Notes under the pieces: model-generated
Told to the model about the DNA's origin: nothing
What the model saw: the letters and a program-made list of their open reading frames with translations, nothing else
The model's database searches: none
Part shown: positions 1 through 12,273 of the stretch, piece by piece
Numbering within the stretch: position 1 is the first letter of the stretch
Layout: the number at the start of each line of letters is the position of its first letter
Assembly: GCA_034509925.1 (NCBI GenBank)
Contig: CM067530.1
Location: 4,542,501-4,606,500 of the forward strand
DNA: 64,000 nt
Source: Hirudinaria manillensis
Lineage: Eukaryota; Annelida; Clitellata; Hirudinida; Hirudinidae
Reading direction: 5' to 3'
Program-made: the position numbers and the translations under genes

Positions 1-138
1 CACTAAAGGATATTTTTTATTCAGTTTTACTTCGACACGCTGTCTTTAACAATTTGTTATCTCTGATTTTAGATGAATATAAATTTATGAAAAATTACAA
101 ATAATCCGTATATAATTCCTCAAATTGATTGATTTCAG

Positions 139-3100
139 CATGGGTTGGAGCTTTTGTGGCAGTTGGGATTGTCAGCTTGGCCGGTTTCTTCGTCGTTGGT
201 ATCATTCCATGGATAGCTGACTTCTCATTCTACAATAACCTTATCCAAATTCTGATCTCTCTAGCTGTCGGAACCTTGACAGCAGATGCTCTCTTACATC
301 TGCTGCCCCATGTTAGGATTTCATTCATGTCATCACAATTTTGTGAAGATGTCTTGTGATGCCATTTCATAATGTAGATATCTTTCATTCGTAGTAAAAG
401 TATATCAATTTGACGTTAAAGATAAATTATACTTGTTAATAGCATTTTTAATACAGGCAATGGTGCCACGTCATCTAAATCACTCCCATTCACTTCTCGA
501 GGTGAATGATCTCAACCATGACAAGCATCCTGTTTGGGTTGGAGTGGTAACATTTGGAGCAATCCTCGTGTTTTTTGTGGTTGAACGATTTTTGAAGATT
601 TTCTCTGAAGCCAAAGATTGTATAAATTCAGAAAAGGTAGTTAAATATAATTAGTTTCAGATGTAGGCTTCATGACATTCTTTTTGATGAGATGCATCAA
701 GGGGGAAGAATCTTGTGGATGACCACCCTTAGTTACATCCATCCTCAGTTACACCTTCACGGGGGAATGTTTATTTCCAAGCAGCCTGGCCCTTGTAATT
801 ATTAAGATGAAAAAATCCTTGAAAATATAAAATAGGTCATCACATGGTAACAATTCCTCGGACATTTCATCATTTGGAAAATTCCATAGTTCTTAGTTAA
901 TGAACTTTTGGTCTTGCTTTTGATAAGATGCTTTCTCTTAAGATGCCTTCTTGCCTAAAATTTCAAAATATTAATAGAAGAATGGTACTAGTGAATAATA
1001 AATTATTGTAATCATTTCTTGCTCCTACTTCCACTCCTTATATGGTGTGCACCTGATATTGTCTCCCAAATAAAGATTAATTTTCTCTGAGACTGAATGT
1101 TGAAAACTTTATATAGTTTTTTTCACTTAGAGAAGCATTTTCTAATGTTATTACTTCCTTTATTGTATAAGGAACCACCCAGGAGTAACTTATTAAAGTT
1201 ATGTTTCTTCACATTTGTAATGGTAATTTAAGTTTTCATTATTAAATCAATTAATAAATATCATAAAAGTTTAATTCTATCTTGATTTTGTCCCACAGGT
1301 AAAGAAACATGTTCAATTGAAGTTTATGGAAAAAGATATGGACAATATTGATGGGAGGCCTTCAGAAATGATAGCAATGAAAAATAGCAATGTCATGGAA
1401 TTCCATGAAGGTGAACATTGATTTGAAATGTAGTATACAGTGTTTGTTTCAACTATCAATTTTTGTTAGATTTCAGTAGCATGTTTAAATCAAATGATGT
1501 ATTAAGCCTGCTGGGTTTATTTATCTTTGAGATTGATGTGGCTAAAGTAACACCGACATATTTCTCGAAGTAAATGCACTTGAATTATTAGTCATCTAGA
1601 TTGTTAAAATAACTGACTGCCCTTCAATGAATGTTATCTGGAGGATCAGAAATGGAATCATTTTGTGATCGTATATATTAGAATTTTTATGGAGTTTTAT
1701 GGAAAATACAAGATGTGATCTTTCTAGTGAACTCTTTAAAATTATGTGAAGTGAATTATTTCATTTATTTATTATTTGGAACATGTTCTTTGAGACTTTT
1801 AACATAAGCAATGGCGAGCAGGAAGGAGAAATAAGATTCAAAGCAAAAATTTAATATTTTTGTAGGTATGGCTTAAATGAAGCAAGACAGTTTGACTTTC
1901 CAATAGCAACATGAAAAAAAAATGATACTACTACAAATTTACATAATCATTTATAAAAATTTAATTTTGGGGGTTATGTCCATGTTTTCTTACCATGTAT
2001 TAAGAATTATCTCTCATTATCCTTTTTGTTGATATTTTATTTTTGTCTTCAGATGGTTGCGTTAGTTCTATTGAAAAGCTCAGGGAACTGACAGTTCTCC
2101 AAAGGCATGACTTTGATGACAATAGCCTCCAAAATCACCATGAAATCATCACTCAAGATGATAATGAAGATAACAATGGACAATGCAGCCGAGATCATCC
2201 CCATCATTACCGTGGAGGTCACAGTCACAACCATGTGTCCCCCTCATCCATAGGTTCTGTGGCTTGGATGGTAATTATGGGTGATGGACTCCATAACTTC
2301 ACTGATGGACTTGCCATTGGTTGGTTAATAATTCCTATTATGCCAAACTGGGTTAGCAAAATCATTCTATGCCAATGGATCATAGAGTTTACTTATAAAT
2401 AAGATTAATTGTTTGCATTAGTAGGTTTAAAGATTTTGAGACTTACTTGCTAATATGAATTAAATATTGCATAATAACTTTAAAATTGTGAAAAGAAAAT
2501 TAAAGTGATTTCAGAAGGGACACAATCTCAATAGCTAAATATTAGATCAGTAAAGTCTACATTATATTGTTGATTTTGTTCAGCATTCACGCATTTTTAT
2601 AATAAGAATATATTTATAACTAGTTGCACCTAGTCACGCATTGCCATGGCTCAATCTGGTTAAATTGAAAAGAAAGATGAAAATCACACATTTTCTTATA
2701 TAAAAACACTTGTCAAATCACAACGAAGTGCAACATTGTGTCAAAATTTCAAAGAAATTGGTGAAGAACTTTCAGAGATAAATGATAAGACACAAAAGCA
2801 CAGTTACATTTTGATATAGGATTACTCACAATTGAAATGAGAGTGGCATAGTGTACTATCGTGTTTTTTCATAAATTTTAAGATTTTCTTTGTTAATATG
2901 CAGGGGCTTCATTCTCCAGCAATGTTGCAATAGGAATTAGTACGAGCATTGCTGTATTGTGTCATGAACTTCCTCATGAGTTAGGTGAACAATTTTCATA
3001 TTGTGAAAGTTATTAACAGTTAAGTTTCAGCTTTACTTAAACTGTCTTTAGTGGGAACTTAAACATTCAATATTTCACTTTATAAATAAAATTTTTAATA

Positions 3101-3702
3101 AATTTTGAAAATGATGTGTATTTTATTGGCAGGTGACTTTGCAATGCTGTTGAAGTCGGGTATGTCTCTGAAACAGGCTTTTATATGCAATTTCTTATCC
3201 TCTATTCTCTGTTTCCTTGGTGCCTCACTTGGCATAGCTATTGGCAACATAGACTCCATCACCTCATGGATTTTTAGCATCACTGCTGGGATATTTATTT
3301 ACATCGCCCTTGTTGATATGGTGAGAATCAAATATAAATGAACTCCTTATCAACTTTTTTAATTTAATGTTTTCAACTTTTATATGGATTTTCAATATAA
3401 AAGAGTTTTAATTAATGAAGATTAACCTTCAGTTTTTCTAACTGCAGCTCCCTCAGGTGACTAGTGTTTACGACTCAGTTGTATCCGGAGATGTTGTCGA
3501 TTGTGAAAGCCACAAAGAAAAGGTTCATCAAGGTAGTCTGAAAAAAAATAATAGCAAAGGATGCTCCCATCCAAAACTTTCGAGCAACAAGATGGGCACA
3601 TTATCTTATCTGACATTTCACACTCTTGGATTTCTCACTGGACTATCGCTGATGCTTATCATTGCTGTATATGAGGACCAAATTAAAATTGAGATTAATT
3701 AG
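139..3702 (+). CDS. ZIP zinc transporter, LIV-1 subfamily (SLC39A), 5' part outside window
   Basis: Membrane importer of zinc (family members also carry iron or manganese) into the cytosol. Seven exons are visible: 139-311, 457-636, 1299-1410, 2053-2319, 2904-2984, 3133-3320, 3448-3702. They join in phase into about 417 residues ending at TAG. The hallmarks are in order: a membrane segment with DALLHLLPH, a variable loop, a His-rich cytosolic stretch ([13 protein letters not shown]), the TM4 motif [14 protein letters not shown], and the LIV-1 metalloprotease-like motif [12 protein letters not shown] in TM5. Two further hydrophobic segments follow and the protein ends in a short tail. The His in HNF.D and the HELPHELGD residues form the metal site in this family. 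The first visible exon starts in mid codon, so the signal peptide and ectodomain exons lie left of the window. The loop is short, as in ZIP8/ZIP14, but the metal motif starts with His as in ZIP6/ZIP10, so I do not assign a paralogue. Confidence 0.93.
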
Positions 3703-5380
3703 ATTCCTATGTGCCCTTTAAATTGAGGATTTAATTTATTTTCATTTTCTGAGATCTTATTTAATCGGGCTTGTCATGGATCAAGAAATTATATCAAACG
3801 TTTTGTCAAACAGCAATTTTTCAGGATGGATGTCAATTTTTTAGCATTTATTTATGTTATTTCTTGCATTGGTTCTGTAATATTCACTAACAAGTTGACT
3901 AACATTCCCCAATTTATGATGTTTTTGAGCCAGTTGAAGTAGAGTTGCTCAATTAGCCTCAATGTTGAGTGATCTGAGTTGCTTAATCATATGGGTGCTA
4001 ATTTCTTTCAAAATCTTTACAGTTATTGTAATTTGATATAAAACTTTCGAGAGAAATTTTTATATTGTTTCGATCGCATTATTGGTCTTGTGTTCGACAC
4101 GCATCACAGCGTCTCTGTGGTGCAGATCTATATAAGGTGGTTAGCTCGAGAGTTGGCTCGGATGGTTGCGTTTCTGCGTCCGAGTTGTAACATAGTCGTA
4201 ATGAGATTCTTTGCAATCCGGCTCTGCCATGAGGGCCCTGCGGATGGTACCAAATAAATGAACCATAGATAATAGTTATGGGGTCGAGGCGTCTTATGCA
4301 CTGACTTGGTACTGGGTTGGGCTGCTCTGCTTCGTTGCATTTATCCAGCAAAACTAGTTTATGGTCGTCATTAGACTGAGCTGATATTTCCGTTACAGCC
4401 GGGCACAGTTAACACGAGGAAACATTTCCTGATTAACGTGTTGGCGGTTGATTTCGGTGTTGTTATTTGTCTGGTAAAGAATTGGAACTCTCCAGAAATT
4501 GTTGAAATAAACCTCGAATATATCGAATTCAAAGTCCAACTACGTAGACAAGGGACCATCTTTATTTACAAGAAGAGAAACAAAAGGAGAGTTGAACCAC
4601 AAATCATTAATATAATAATTCAAACTATTTTAACAAAACAAGCATAAAAACTCAACAGAAATGAATAAAATTCTGTTGAAGTTGTTCTTCCACTGCCTCC
4701 CATATATCGCATCTATCATTGCTTACAGCTTATTTATTCTTTCAAAAGCAATCACTGATCCAATCGGTAAGTTTGGTAAGTGTTTTAAGAAACTTCATAT
4801 TCAAAAGAGCAAGGCCTAGAACCTTGGAGCGGTCTTGCGACATCTTTGGAACAAATTCAACTTAAAATCAGATAACTCAAAAGTAAATTGGCAAATTCAG
4901 TGGCTTTTAGTGCCTTATGAGGACTGACTCTTGTGTGGAAGAGCAGTCTTTTCTTTTCTTATTCGTTACCCCTCAGAGTCTAAAATAATTTAATATAAAA
5001 ATCTTTAATTTGTCCGTATTTGAAGTAAATATTCTAATAATAAAAAATTATATCATGTTTAAAAAATATTTATTTAGTCAAATAATGAATCGAATGCGGT
5101 AAAAATAGTTATTTGTTTGAAAGTATAGAATATTTAAAAAATCAAAAAATATTGCTGAGAAGGAATACAATTTTCTTTAATTAAAAACATAAAACTTATT
5201 TTTAAAAATGATGTTATAAATAGATATTATTTCACAAACTCTAAAAAAAGTTCTAAATTTACCGCAGCAATTTTATAATTTTGATTTTGACTTAATATTC
5301 TATGAAATGTATTTTATTAACTTCATGTATCATAATTTTTATATATCTGTGTTAGTCTTTGGCTTGACTTGAAAGTATTT
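3703..5380. other. Intergenic region between ZIP and RPS19; CpG-rich island, no assigned gene
   Basis: AT-rich except for about 4070-4460, which is clearly richer in G+C and in CpG than its surroundings. That patch carries a 90-codon open frame on the minus strand (4079-4351) with no similarity I recognise. It also has a TATATAAGG-like box and an AATAAA in plus orientation. It could be a decayed LTR or another old mobile sequence; I could not find paired ends or a target duplication. Around 4661-4766 there is an exon-like open stretch, described separately. Nothing else recognisable. Confidence 0.5.
4661..4766 (+). other. Exon-like ORF: start codon, hydrophobic helix, then consensus splice donor
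   Basis: An ATG at 4661 opens a 35-codon frame: a short basic start (MNKILLK), then about 25 mostly hydrophobic residues (LFFHCLPYIASIIAYSLFIL), then SKAITDPI. The frame runs straight into a perfect donor, G|GTAAGT, at 4767. This looks like a first coding exon encoding a signal anchor. No continuation exon is visible before RPS19, and I recognise no family. It may be a chance ORF, an orphan exon, or the start of a gene that skips over or splices into something not seen. Confidence 0.25.
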
Positions 5381-5492
5381 CCTTTTTCTGAAAACAACGT
5401 TCGCGGAGGTGCGTTAATGATCCCGTAGTCGCATTTGACTGTTACAAATAAAATGTGGCCGTTTTAGTTGATTTATGGGCATTAAATTGTAG
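5375..5492 (+). promoter_or_regulatory. RPS19 pyrimidine-tract (TCT/TOP) start and non-coding exon 1
   Basis: The run TTTCCTTTTTCTG at about 5378-5390 fits the polypyrimidine initiator and 5'TOP tract typical of animal ribosomal protein genes. A short non-coding exon 1 (about 5382-5408) would end at GCGGAG|GTGCGT. The following intron ends at TTGTAG directly before the ATG at 5493. A short untranslated first exon with the start codon at the beginning of exon 2 is the known layout of animal RPS19 genes. Trans-splicing of a leader to the same acceptor is the alternative. Confidence 0.6.
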
Positions 5493-6399
5493 ATGCCTGC
5501 AGTCGGTGTGAAGGACGTTAACCAGCACGAATTCGTCAAAGCTTTGGCTGAGTTCTTGAAAAAGTGAGTGATTTAGGATTTATCAGATTTTGATACACAG
5601 ATACAAGTCAGCAGAATGATTTTATTCATTGTGTGTTATATCTGTGTAAGAATAAAGTGGCATGGTAACAAGTGACCTGGAGATCTCGTTCTGAGACTTT
5701 TTTGTCATTCGCCTTGCTGCAGGGACCGCGAGAGTTGGCACTATCGATTCGGAGATATGCCATAGTTGATGGTCCAACAATTATTGGTTTAAATATTGAT
5801 TTTAGGCTATATTCATTCACATTATATGTGCTACTATATTCAATTGGACGAGCTTTATGTTATGATAGTAAACAATTGAATTATTTTTGCAGGAGTGGCA
5901 AGCTAAAGGTTCCAGAATGGACTGATGTTGTCAAGCTTGGAATACACAAAGAACTTGCTCCATATGAAGAAGACTGGTTTTATGTCAGAACAGGTGTGTT
6001 AAATATGTCACTACAATAGCTTGTCATGCATTATTACTACTATCTGATACCATTATAGCCTCTGTTGCTCGCCATTTGTACATCAGAGCACCAGCTGGAG
6101 TTGGAGCAATGACACTGATATATGGTGGCCGTAAAAACAATGGCACAAAGCCGTCTCATTTCCAGGCTGGTTCAAGTTCTGTTGCAAGGAAGGCCCTCCA
6201 AGCCCTTGAAGCCCTTAAATGGGTAGAGAAGCACCCATCAGGGTAAGTGGTTAATGGGAATAAAAGGGATTTATTTTTATGCTAATGCTCATGCTCTTAA
6301 TGTTGTAGTGGAAGGAAGTTGACAGACCAGGGTAGGACAGACCTGACGAGGATTGCTGCACAGGTTGCTAAGAAGCGCAAGGCTGTTGCTAAGGCTTAA
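5493..6399 (+). CDS. RpS19: 40S ribosomal protein S19 (eS19)
   Basis: Small-subunit ribosomal protein needed for 18S rRNA 3'-end maturation. The four coding exons are 5493-5563, 5893-5993, 6059-6242 and 6309-6399. They give 148 residues, close to the usual 145. Family signatures are plain: [57 protein letters not shown] and [19 protein letters not shown], with a basic tail. The start is fixed by the conserved MPAV..KDVNQ.EF and by the acceptor lying directly before ATG. An AATAAA signal is at 6422-6427. The USP gene on the other strand ends at 6460, so the two 3' ends nearly touch. Confidence 0.98.
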
Positions 6400-6459
6400 A
6401 GCGTTGATAGACATTTCATCCAATAAATGTTCACACATGTTACATGGGTTATTTGTGTA

Positions 6460-9400
6460 TTAAACTCTAGACTCTTGGAGTGAGTGGAGTTGTGAAAGTT
6501 GAATATCTGGACAAATGACGGACTCATTGCTGGATAAGACGCAAGAGCAGTCCAGGAGGCTCCTGGTGCCATGAAAGGCCTTGTTCTTTGGACTGTTAGT
6601 GTGGTTGTCCAATCTAGGATTCTGGCCTGAGTGCCCAATTCCTGGCTTTTGCTGTTTGAGATCTTTCTCACAGTTGTCAGTGACTACTCTATGAATGATT
6701 GATGATGATGTCCTTTTAATCATGGTAGTTCTTATCCTTGAGAGAAGAGAGGAGTGTGGTGATTTGGTGGGTTGGCTGGACTCCTTGAATGCCTTGTGAT
6801 CCTCAGTTGTGGATGGGGTGCAGCTGCCTGTTTTTAAAAAGAAATATGATGAATAATATTATTTATGTGTCTGATGGACAAATACCTTCTGTTATTAAAT
6901 GTTGAGGCGATTTGTTTACTCCCTTGTTTGAGGTTGAGGCACAAGATGATTGGCATGAGGTGGGGACAATTTTTTTCTTATAGAAGAGAAGGTAGGCATG
7001 CTTAGTCACAACTTCTTCTTCTCCGATTGGACTGACGTGTGTATCATTGAACAAATACCAGGTATTGCTAATGGGGCTTTTACAGTATGCTGCAAATAGC
7101 TTGTGGATTCAGGCTTATCTGTGGCTAATGTGTTCAAAATTTATTACATGAATGTTCACCTGTATAATGCCCATCATGGAGATTACCATAGTGATTGCAC
7201 ACAGCATAGAGGTCATATAGCTCATTTTTAAAATTTTCACAATTATGACTTGACTGTAAGTCTCTCCATGATGCCCGGCAGGATTCTCTACAGGCTTGAA
7301 GATTGAGTGCAGAAGGAAACTTGGAAGACATATTTTTTACTTTGTAGTCATTTTGAGAACTGCTGTTGGAGAGTCTTCTCTTTGTACTAAGGTCATTCGT
7401 GACAAATGAAAGGGGAGTTTTCTCATTTGGCACTGTCTTCATGACAATTGGTGGGCAATCTAAAGATGATTCAGCAGTAATAGTTTCATTATTCTTTGAT
7501 TTTCTTGGATCCACAACCTTAGAAAAGCTCTGAAAATTCAGTGAATCAATAGATTCATGGCCACCATCATTTTTTGTTTGAAGCTGTTCTTTAATATCAC
7601 AAGCAGGGGATTGACAATATTGGTTATTGGTAGTCATGTTTGTCTGTGGAATGTTCTTTGACAGGTAATCAGAGAGATCAAGGTCTCTTATAGGGAAAGT
7701 GATGAACGTGTCTAATTTTGTGCGTTGAGAAGAGTCCTTTAACAAAAAAGGGATGCATATGGTAAATCACTTATTACATAATTAGCAATTAATCCATTTT
7801 ATTGTAAGTGATCTTAATATCAATAACTTATATCTACCCACATGCTTGAATCTCTTTAAATGCACAACCAGAATCTTGGGAAGTGACCAAAGTGTCAAAG
7901 TTTTGAGGGTCTCAACCTGTTTCTTGTTACATGAAGGACAGTACCATGCATTATCAGCTCCAAGCTGTAGATGAATGCTATATCAATACTTGCAAAGAAA
8001 TAACTGATGTGAAACAAAACAATACAATATTTTCAAATATGAGATACAGTTTGAAACAGCTAGTGAAATTGTTAACTTCTAAAGAAAATAAAATAGTTAC
8101 TTGTTCTTTCTGAGTATACACATGAAAGCAATCCTCAAGGGAGCAAGATGGAGAGCACTGGGCTGACCTAACAACGTTCACACTCTCGTGCTCCACACAA
8201 GAGTCATTCATGCTTTGCGAGAAGCTGATATTGAAGAATTCAAATGAAAAATTATGAACTTCTCAAGGAGAACTGATACTATACATAGGGCTATCAATTC
8301 TATTATCATGTGATAATAATATTAGCTATCTCTTCTATGGATGGAATGAACAATTTATCTGCATAGCAAAGAGCAAGATAATCTTCAGGTCTAGTGCCTG
8401 TGTGTCCCTTTCATTGCAGTTGGTTCTCCAAGACATATTTTCATATACCCCAAGTTTTACACGACTTTTATTAACACTCTGTTGTTGACTATTAGTCATG
8501 TGCTACACAATACATTATATTTATAAGGATAGTACTAAAGCTGCATAAAATAGTTCAATATACTCATTTCGAGTCATCTGGTACCACTCTGCAATGACCA
8601 TGATGTGCCTTGGACCTGACGTGCATTTCTCCAAGGCCCTTGCAACACAAACAATATTAATGAAAATGGCAAGGCAAGAGATAGGAGAAAATGAAATATT
8701 TGTATGTTATTTCAGATGACTAATTTGAGTTTAAGAAAGTACTGAAAATAAGACCAACAATAAAGCCGGTAATACCTGCTCACAGCAGATGATCTGAGAG
8801 GAAATAAGTCAGATGACATATAGTAGCAGTCCAATCTATTGTCAAAGTTTACAAGTCGAAGGTCAAGGAATGATTTGTTCTGTAAAAAAAACTTGAATCT
8901 AAAGCGGGTGCAGTTAGTACCATGCTTTAAACTGGTAATTGAATGAACCCATATAACTTTAATCATAGCCTAATTCACAACATCATCACGAGCTCAATTT
9001 TATTGCTGCTGCTATCACACAAAACTCACAAAGAAGTAATTGTTGAGTCCAACAGTTATGTGTTGTTTGATCTCCATGAAGAGATCCTGCTGCATATCAA
9101 AGAATGAACTTGAACCGTGCATCAGTAACACCACTGGATCCCCAAATCTAACAAAAAATAAAATCAAATTTATAAAATAATATAGGAATGCAGAAAAAAT
9201 ATATGATATGCCGGAAGTGAAGATTCAAAAGAAATTATGATATATTGAAAATTACAATAATGAAAAGGTGGTGAAAATTAATATTAATTATTTTAGTGAC
9301 ACTTAATTTCACATCCTTACAAGCCACAAAATATAAATCTTCTTTCTCCAAATCCAACAATTATCTTAGATATATTCAATTTTTAGACCCCAATGTATGC

Positions 9401-11953
9401 AATAACATTCCTAATGACATATATTAACAATCTAGCATATACACTTTCAAATATCACTTCAAAAAATTTCATAATTGATTTATCATCCCACCAATAATCT
9501 CAGTAGAGACAAATATCACTATATAATATCAGTGTAGACATATCTAACAAATTCAAGATAAATTTACTTATTATATGATAATTGCTAATTATGTAATTCA
9601 CCTATTAACCCGATTGGCCACCTAGCAGGATTTAAATCCCTTCTGGCCAACTGATGTTAAATTAATTTTGATGTTTTTTGGTTCAATAAAGACAATGTCC
9701 ATTCTTCTTTCTTAATTATTACATGAAACATTGATTTGAAAAAGCTTGAAATAAGTTTATTGGAAATAAAGCTGTAAGTTGGTCAACAATACATACTTTT
9801 CATACTGAGTTCCATTTTCAAATTTGTTCACAATAACCATGACAACATGGTTCTCAACTTTATTAATTCTTGGTATCTCAATGGCATAGATACTGGAGAG
9901 GTTTCGAAAATTTTCTATTGGTTGGTTCTCAAAGAGGGTGGTCACATGGCCATCCAATCTGACATCAGCTATCACAAGCTTAAAAGGAATCAGAAGTATT
10001 TATCTTTTTTATTTATTTATCAAATCATTTAAACATCAAATTCATTATGGACATATTATCCAATTTATGAAAATACCTGGTCTCTGGGTATATTTGTGTC
10101 ATTGGAGATGGTATCTCTCAAATCTTTTATAGTGCATCCATGCTTCATTTGCAGGCCAATCTTGACCTAATGCATTTCAAAAAGATAAGTGATCAAATTT
10201 ATGGCAAATAATTAGAAAAGTTTCTAGAGAAACAAGTATGTAAAATAAATATTAACTATATATAAAAAAGCTATCACTTTCAACACATGCTTCCAACATT
10301 GCAAAATATTATGTTTGATTGAAAATATTGTGCTGTTATTCGTCTATAAATAATTGATCAAGATCGAGTTAAGCAAATATTATTAGCCAAGCCTTAGAAC
10401 TGAATCCAAGTCTTATGATTAAAATATCAATTATCTCAAGATAATGATGTGCAGTCAAAAATAAAAGTATCATTTAATAAATAAAGATATAACATACCAA
10501 AAACACACCTGTTTTGGAGTGGCACTTAAATATACAACAACAACATATATTGGATGCTTCAACCCAAGTGACACAGATGATGAAGAGAGGATGGAAAGTG
10601 AAATGGTTAGAAATGGATCAAAAGTGTGGCTTTTATGTCCACATTTGAGGCAGGTAAGAGAAGACCTGTAATGGGCTTGAAAGAGATCATTTATAGCACT
10701 CTGACTTGGCTGGCATGTGGAGATGAACCCAGTTGTTGAGCTATCCTCTAGAGTTGCATTACCCCTCACACAACTCTATCAAATTAAATAGCCATCACAT
10801 AATAATATAGGAATGCAGTTAATAATAAGTAATATAGTAAATAATATAGGAATATGTTAATGTCCTCAAAGACATTCTTAAGAAAGTGATTACAACAGTC
10901 GATTAGACATAATTAAGTTTATTCATAATAAATTTATTGATTTGCTAATTTATTACCAATCATATAAAACATCTTGATTTAATTTTGATCATTGTTATTT
11001 TGTTAAAATTATCAAAGCTATTGTAAACCCAGGTAAAACACAATTATTACTCTGCTCTTAGAGGACTTCTTCTTGGTGACATCAAAATTAATGCTGAGGT
11101 CTTCATGCAGCTGATCTAATAACCATAGCAGAAATTCATGTGCATCTTGCTGGGTAGAGCCTTTGAATTGTTTGCCCATTCTTCCCACAAGATTCTTGAA
11201 TCTGCTAAGAGGCTCACTGCATGATCGACCTGACCACATGCTGCGGAGGAGGAAAGCTAAGTTTTCTGTTACAATTCCCCTTGACCTTGAAAAAGATTTC
11301 TTTCCAAGCTCTTGACCACAAACATATTCTAAGCCAGAATTTAACGTGGTAGTGCTATGAGTGATTGTTGACATGTTAGAAAACCGCCCACAGTTACGAA
11401 CTCCATGATTTAGTTTCAGACAGGTTCGGTAGTGATCACTCAGAAAGTAGGCAGTCAGTTGATCTGTGTTACTCAAGCATTGAAGGATTGCATTCATGTA
11501 GCAGGTATTACCCTGATTCAATAAACCAATTACACCTGGCATGTGGTTAGGTGCCATCATTTTATGGTTCAGCATTTGCTCTATCATCTGTCCCAAATCA
11601 AGGTTTTCTTGGATCAAAATGTCATGCTTTTTCAATTCTGAAGGGTCTGAAGACACATTGGAAACTTTGAGAACGAGCTTACTAAAAAGTGAACCTACAT
11701 ATTTGAACGATATTCGCGAGGGTTTCTTTTTTCGATTCTTCTCTTCTATCACCTGCGGTAAATTACTAACCGAAGACTGGCTATATTCTAAACTTTTTAT
11801 GGTCGTTACATCGTTACCCACCAAAATGCTATCTATGTCTGCTTCGTCTGTCCTCAAACTTAAATCAGCAGGTGAATTATTAACTATGTCCTTAGATGAA
11901 GATATATTCCTTAGATAGTTAGCAGAAGCTTTATCGCAGTCAAATTCAATCAT
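6460..11953 (-). CDS. Ubiquitin-specific protease, USP31/USP43 type
   Basis: Cysteine deubiquitinase, peptidase family C19. Twelve exons on the minus strand: 11953-11051, 10775-10509, 10166-10077, 9978-9797, 9147-9030, 8879-8776, 8638-8564, 8224-8101, 7964-7842, 7736-7160, 7089-6886, 6827-6460. All phases agree, giving 1,044 residues. The Cys box [16 protein letters not shown] has the nucleophile near residue 151. [19 protein letters not shown] follows, then the C-x2-C zinc pairs (CLKCGHKS and CPSCNKKQ), and the His box [17 protein letters not shown] with His near 852. Third catalytic position: WYLFND, Asn near 870. The domain is split by long inserts as in USP31/43, and an extra insert of roughly 45 residues follows the Cys box. 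A 140-residue polar N-terminus and a Ser-rich tail look disordered. The first exon alone codes for 301 residues. Confidence 0.93.
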
Positions 11954-12273
11954 TTTTAATGTTTGAAATCAGTAAAATAAGCCGTGACACAAGTTTCAAA
12001 AACACTCCCCATTAGGTGCAATCAATTGAAGATTAAAAATTACACCTTTTCGCTTAATAAGCCATATTTTGAAACTACTTTATTTTGAGGTTACACTTAT
12101 AACTTGTAATATTATGTATTTTAAATAATATAACCAAACAATTACTGAATATTTTTGAATTTAAAATATTATTTTTACTCGCAAAAAAATTTTTTGACAA
12201 AATATTTCAACTTAAAATGAAATCTTTAAATTGTTGGAAGATAAAGAGATAAACAAATCGAGTAGATAGGGTT
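11954..12273. promoter_or_regulatory. Probable bidirectional promoter, USP and METTL23
   Basis: Only about 320 bp separate the start codons of the minus-strand USP gene and the plus-strand METTL23 gene. Both 5' UTRs and both promoters must fit here unless upstream non-coding exons exist. The DNA is very AT-rich with poly-T/poly-A tracts. I see no clear TATA pair. Confidence 0.5.

Noticed and set aside
11541..11918. 125-codon plus-strand open frame
   Set aside because: It is the complement of USP exon 1, which carries the conserved catalytic domain.
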